Origin: Ophiosphaerella korrae
Lineage: Eukaryota > Ascomycota > Dothideomycetes > Pleosporales > Phaeosphaeriaceae
Direction of reading: 5' to 3'
Length of the DNA stretch: 64,000 nt
Assembly (NCBI GenBank): GCA_028456385.1
Contig: JALNQF010000125.1
Span: forward strand, 1 to 64,000
Shown: one piece after another, positions 61,112 to 64,000 of the stretch
Layout: each line of letters starts with the position of its first letter
Numbering within the stretch: position 1 is the stretch's first letter
The notes under the pieces: generated by a model
The model's database searches: none
The model's input: only the letters and a program-made list of their open reading frames with translations
What the model was told of the DNA's origin: nothing
Translations under genes and position numbers: made by a program

Positions 61112-63089
61112 TTATTTGAGCCAGCCCCATATGAAGGACACAAAAGCTTTTGCGTTGTCCTCGTCCCAGATTGCCCTTTTTGGATTAGGAAATACCAAAT
61201 GCCCCCGCCTACGGCCCGGTACCACCACTTTGGGTGGAGGGCGGTGGATCTGCATGGAAGCATGGCGTCGCCATTTCAACGGATTCCAACCATCAGATTT
61301 GACATGGTATGCTGCAACCAGGGCAAAGAATACGGCAATCTAGAGTCAAAGTTAGCTTTTCAAAAGGATGGAGGCCATTAGCCACTTACACCAATATACG
61401 AGGCGATAAAGTCAGGCGTCGAGAAGGGAGGGTAGAAAGCTCGCCAGTTGTTGAACAATATGAGCAAAATACAGAACACAAAACCATACCAGGCCCTGAA
61501 AAGCTGCCCGTGTGTACGATATGGATACTGCTTGTCGTCTCGATTGAATGCGCTTCGGTTCTCTAATGAAGAGTCGTTTGCGGCTTGTTTGATTTGGTGA
61601 TAGAAGACGATGTATGAGAGACAAATGACCATATAACATATCAACTCCGAAACAACTGCGTTGTTCGTGATACGGCCCAGGACGACAGCCGGAAATGGCT
61701 TGATGGCCAGAAATGCTGTGAGGCCGACGAGCCAAGAAACAGTCACTGTTCCGAGTGGAACTCCGCGATCTGTAGTCCGTTCAAGGCGCCTCCTAGTGTT
61801 CTGAAACCATACAGGCCAGGCTTCCGGGATACTTGCAAGCGCGTGGAGCAGTCGGCTAGAATTATACAGCGCATTTATACCAGAAGTTGTGGCTGAGAAA
61901 ATGAAGAACCCGTTGAAGATGGAAGGCCATATGCGAATGTGATTTCTGACAGCCGCTAGAACGAATACGCTGTTCTGTCCGGCGCGGATACTGTTGATCT
62001 GAATGTTTATGAGATTTTGGTCGTCATATGGAACATTCAGCCCGCCCACGAATGTACCGAGAATATATAGGACCGTGATGCGCATTGTTAATTTCTTGGT
62101 CGCTAATTTTATCGTCTCGTGCTTCTCCAAGTCCCGGTTTTCGGGCGCTGTGATGGCAATCGTCTCGAATCCAACGAAAGAGAACAGTGAGGCTACAACT
62201 GCGGTCCATAGGGCCTAATTGAAAAAGTCAGCTTGTATTTAGACATGAGCAAGAGACCAAGAGCTAACCAGAAATTTACCTCCATCACCAGTCAACACAG
62301 CTCCGGAGTCAGACGATGGATGTACCACAAATTCTTCCGAAGCAAATCCCCAAGGCTTATTCCAAGTCCAAAAGTGGTTTCCATGTGGCACTAACTGGAT
62401 CGCAGAGACAATGACATTGAAGACGATCAGCAGCGAGATGAACATGATCTTAATGACACCGAAGAAGTATTCTAGTTGTCCATATTGTCGAACCGGTAGA
62501 AGGTTGATTAATCCGATGAGAATTAAGAAGAGGAAGACCCATACGGCTGGTGAATAACTCTCGGTACTCCATCCCAGTTCTCGATCTGGGTATCCGACAT
62601 CTTGAAGGTACGAGGGTTCAAACCGGAACTTCCATAGCTGCGCTACTGCAAGCACCTATCAAACCGGTATCAGGAGCATGGCCAATATATTACGGTAGAG
62701 ATTCAGACTTACTTCAGCAGCCAAAATGACAACCCACGCAAACCAAGTGATCCATCCTGTGGCGTATCCGACTGCTTCATCAATGAAGCGACCGGGGAAT
62801 TCAAACAGAGGCCCTTGTACTGGAAATAGCGCTGTCATCTCGCCCAAGCATGCAATAACAGACCACATCACCGAGGATGCGAGTACGACGGCCACGATAG
62901 CGAGCCCTGGACCTGCGATATATATAATCTTGCCGCTTTGTAGGAAGAGACCGAAGCCTATACAGGCAGAAAAGGCCATCATGTTGACATGTCTCTCCTT
63001 AAGATCAGCGCTGTAGACGCATTAGCTTCCTCTTCTCAAAAGCCATAACTACTGTGTACATGCCTCAAAACTGTCCGTCTGGCCGACAT
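61112..63089 (-). CDS. APC-family amino-acid permease
   Basis: Secondary transporter for amino acids in the plasma membrane. Exons 63089-63064, 63010-62713, 62655-62269, 62214-61390 and 61339-61112 sum to 587 residues with about 12 membrane helices. Family landmarks: LKERHVNMMAFSACIGFGLF in helix 1, SGKIIYIAGPG, ACLGEMTALFPVQG, RFIDEAVGYATGW, LINLLPVRQYGQLEY, SFVGFETIAITAPEN and FSATTSGINALYNSSR. The C-terminal exon ends WGWLK. The first exon (MSARRTVL) is tentative: it requires a GC donor (AG/GCATGT) and a 53-nt intron, but restores phase exactly; without it no ATG precedes the transporter frame except at 62982, inside helix 1. The substrate is unknown. Confidence 0.9.
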
Positions 63090-64000
63090 CTTGAAGTTAC
63101 GTAGCGTGCTCAGCGCACTTCTGATTCTCAAAGAAATCCAAATCTCGAATTCACGATTATGCCCATCAAGCAGCCGTCGAGTACCTGCGTTCAAGAAGCG
63201 CCTCAAAGCCGTTGAACAAGAGTGGGACGAATCGAGGCTGCGGCAAGATATGCGAACTGCGGCGCCCGCCTCGCGAGGGGACAAGTCGGCGACCACATAT
63301 TCAGGTCAATAAAACCCACCGCAAATGAGACACAGGCTGATCTGCAGTGTAACCCATGTGTGTTCTGGGTCTCGGCCACAAGAGGATCCCCACCAACGAT
63401 GCAAAATTGCGGGTGCCTCCATCGCGGAATGGTCACACATTGTAATGGGATAATGGGAGGGGGGGGGAAACTAGTCGCCAGCATCGCATCTCTTCTTCTG
63501 ATTTGCTGTGCTTGGCCAACCCCTTGGCCAACCCCTTGGCCACTGCACAGCTATCCCGCACCTCCAACCCATCGTCCAAGCTCCTCAGCCGCTTACCGTT
63601 GCCGCGGGCGCATGGCGGAGCGCTCGCAAAACAGGAATGAACGCGAAACACGAAACCCCGGAGGCGCCTGGTTGGTGGTGTTTGCGGGGGCCGCTATACG
63701 GTTCGATCATGTTCCGGCGCAGGAGCAGGGGATGTTTGCTGAAAATAGGATGTCTGCAGGGTTCAAGGTGGTTTAGTGCTTGTATTAATAAATAAACTTA
63801 ATAGTTGCGTGTTGTTCGGCGCCGCGGCGACCATGATGCGAAAACCCGGTAATATGTTTTTTAACAGTGGTGAGGGCTGGGGGCGTAGTGGTGGAGCGTT
63901 GAGCCGCAAATCCTTCAGATGACGGGCGGATGATCGACTAAAACAAAGATGCGGCGATATAGACTGCTCATTGTGTTTTGAGATCAAAAGATAAGATGGC
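63090..64000. other. Intergenic region to window end
   Basis: Holds the permease promoter. At 63511-63543 the 12-mer cttggccaaccc is repeated almost three times, and a run of ten G lies near 63459-63468. No gene supported before the window ends. Confidence 0.4.
63511..63543. repeat. Short tandem repeat, 12-bp unit
   Basis: cttggccaaccc occurs twice in tandem followed by a partial third unit. TTGGCCAA is itself palindromic. Confidence 0.8.

Overview
The window is nuclear DNA of a filamentous ascomycete. The best fit is a Dothideomycete of the Pleosporales type; this is inferred from gene content and style, not from a species-specific marker. Genes have short introns (about 45-120 nt, GT/GC...AG, often with a CTRAY-like branch site), start in CA(C/A)ATG contexts, and encode fungus-specific proteins such as an Mso1-like protein, a DUF2011-type protein, a HET-domain protein and a GAF-type hybrid histidine kinase. 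Exon structures given here were rebuilt by hand from splice motifs and reading phase. In every multi-exon gene reported as intact the exon sum is divisible by three.

Layout. 1-2240 is an extremely AT-rich block with the look of repeat-induced point mutation (RIP). It contains two diverged direct copies of one sequence and a long imperfect palindrome. 2241-5308 has no gene I can support. 5309-18567 holds a hybrid histidine kinase, a DUF2011-like protein, a 263-residue unknown, a 627-residue unknown with a P/Q/G/Y-rich tail, a GYP7-type Rab GAP and an Mso1-like exocytosis factor. 18864-21094 is a HET-domain gene with a T8 tract that breaks its frame unless an extra intron is used. 22270-25800 has a C19 deubiquitinase, a small secreted six-cysteine protein and a tentative one-helix membrane protein. 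27472-29986 is a divergent ATG8/HEM13 pair. 30212-41296 has GID5/VID28, an 801-residue unknown, a Pho80-type cyclin and a membrane-anchored cupredoxin.

42997-46400 is a decayed island. It holds a broken PD-(D/E)XK-like gene, diverged direct repeats, a stop-interrupted open frame and a 399-bp TA-flanked MITE. Normal genes resume at 46674: class II histone deacetylase HDA1, GAPDH, cytochrome c oxidase subunit 4/5, a 1108-residue conserved-looking protein with a probable propeller end, and an APC amino-acid permease.

Most genes are housekeeping: vesicle traffic, autophagy, haem synthesis, glycolysis, respiration, chromatin, and carbon or phosphate signalling. There is no biosynthetic cluster. 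The accessory part is the AT-rich edge, the HET gene, the secreted protein and the 43-46 kb island. No tRNA, rRNA or CRISPR array was found.
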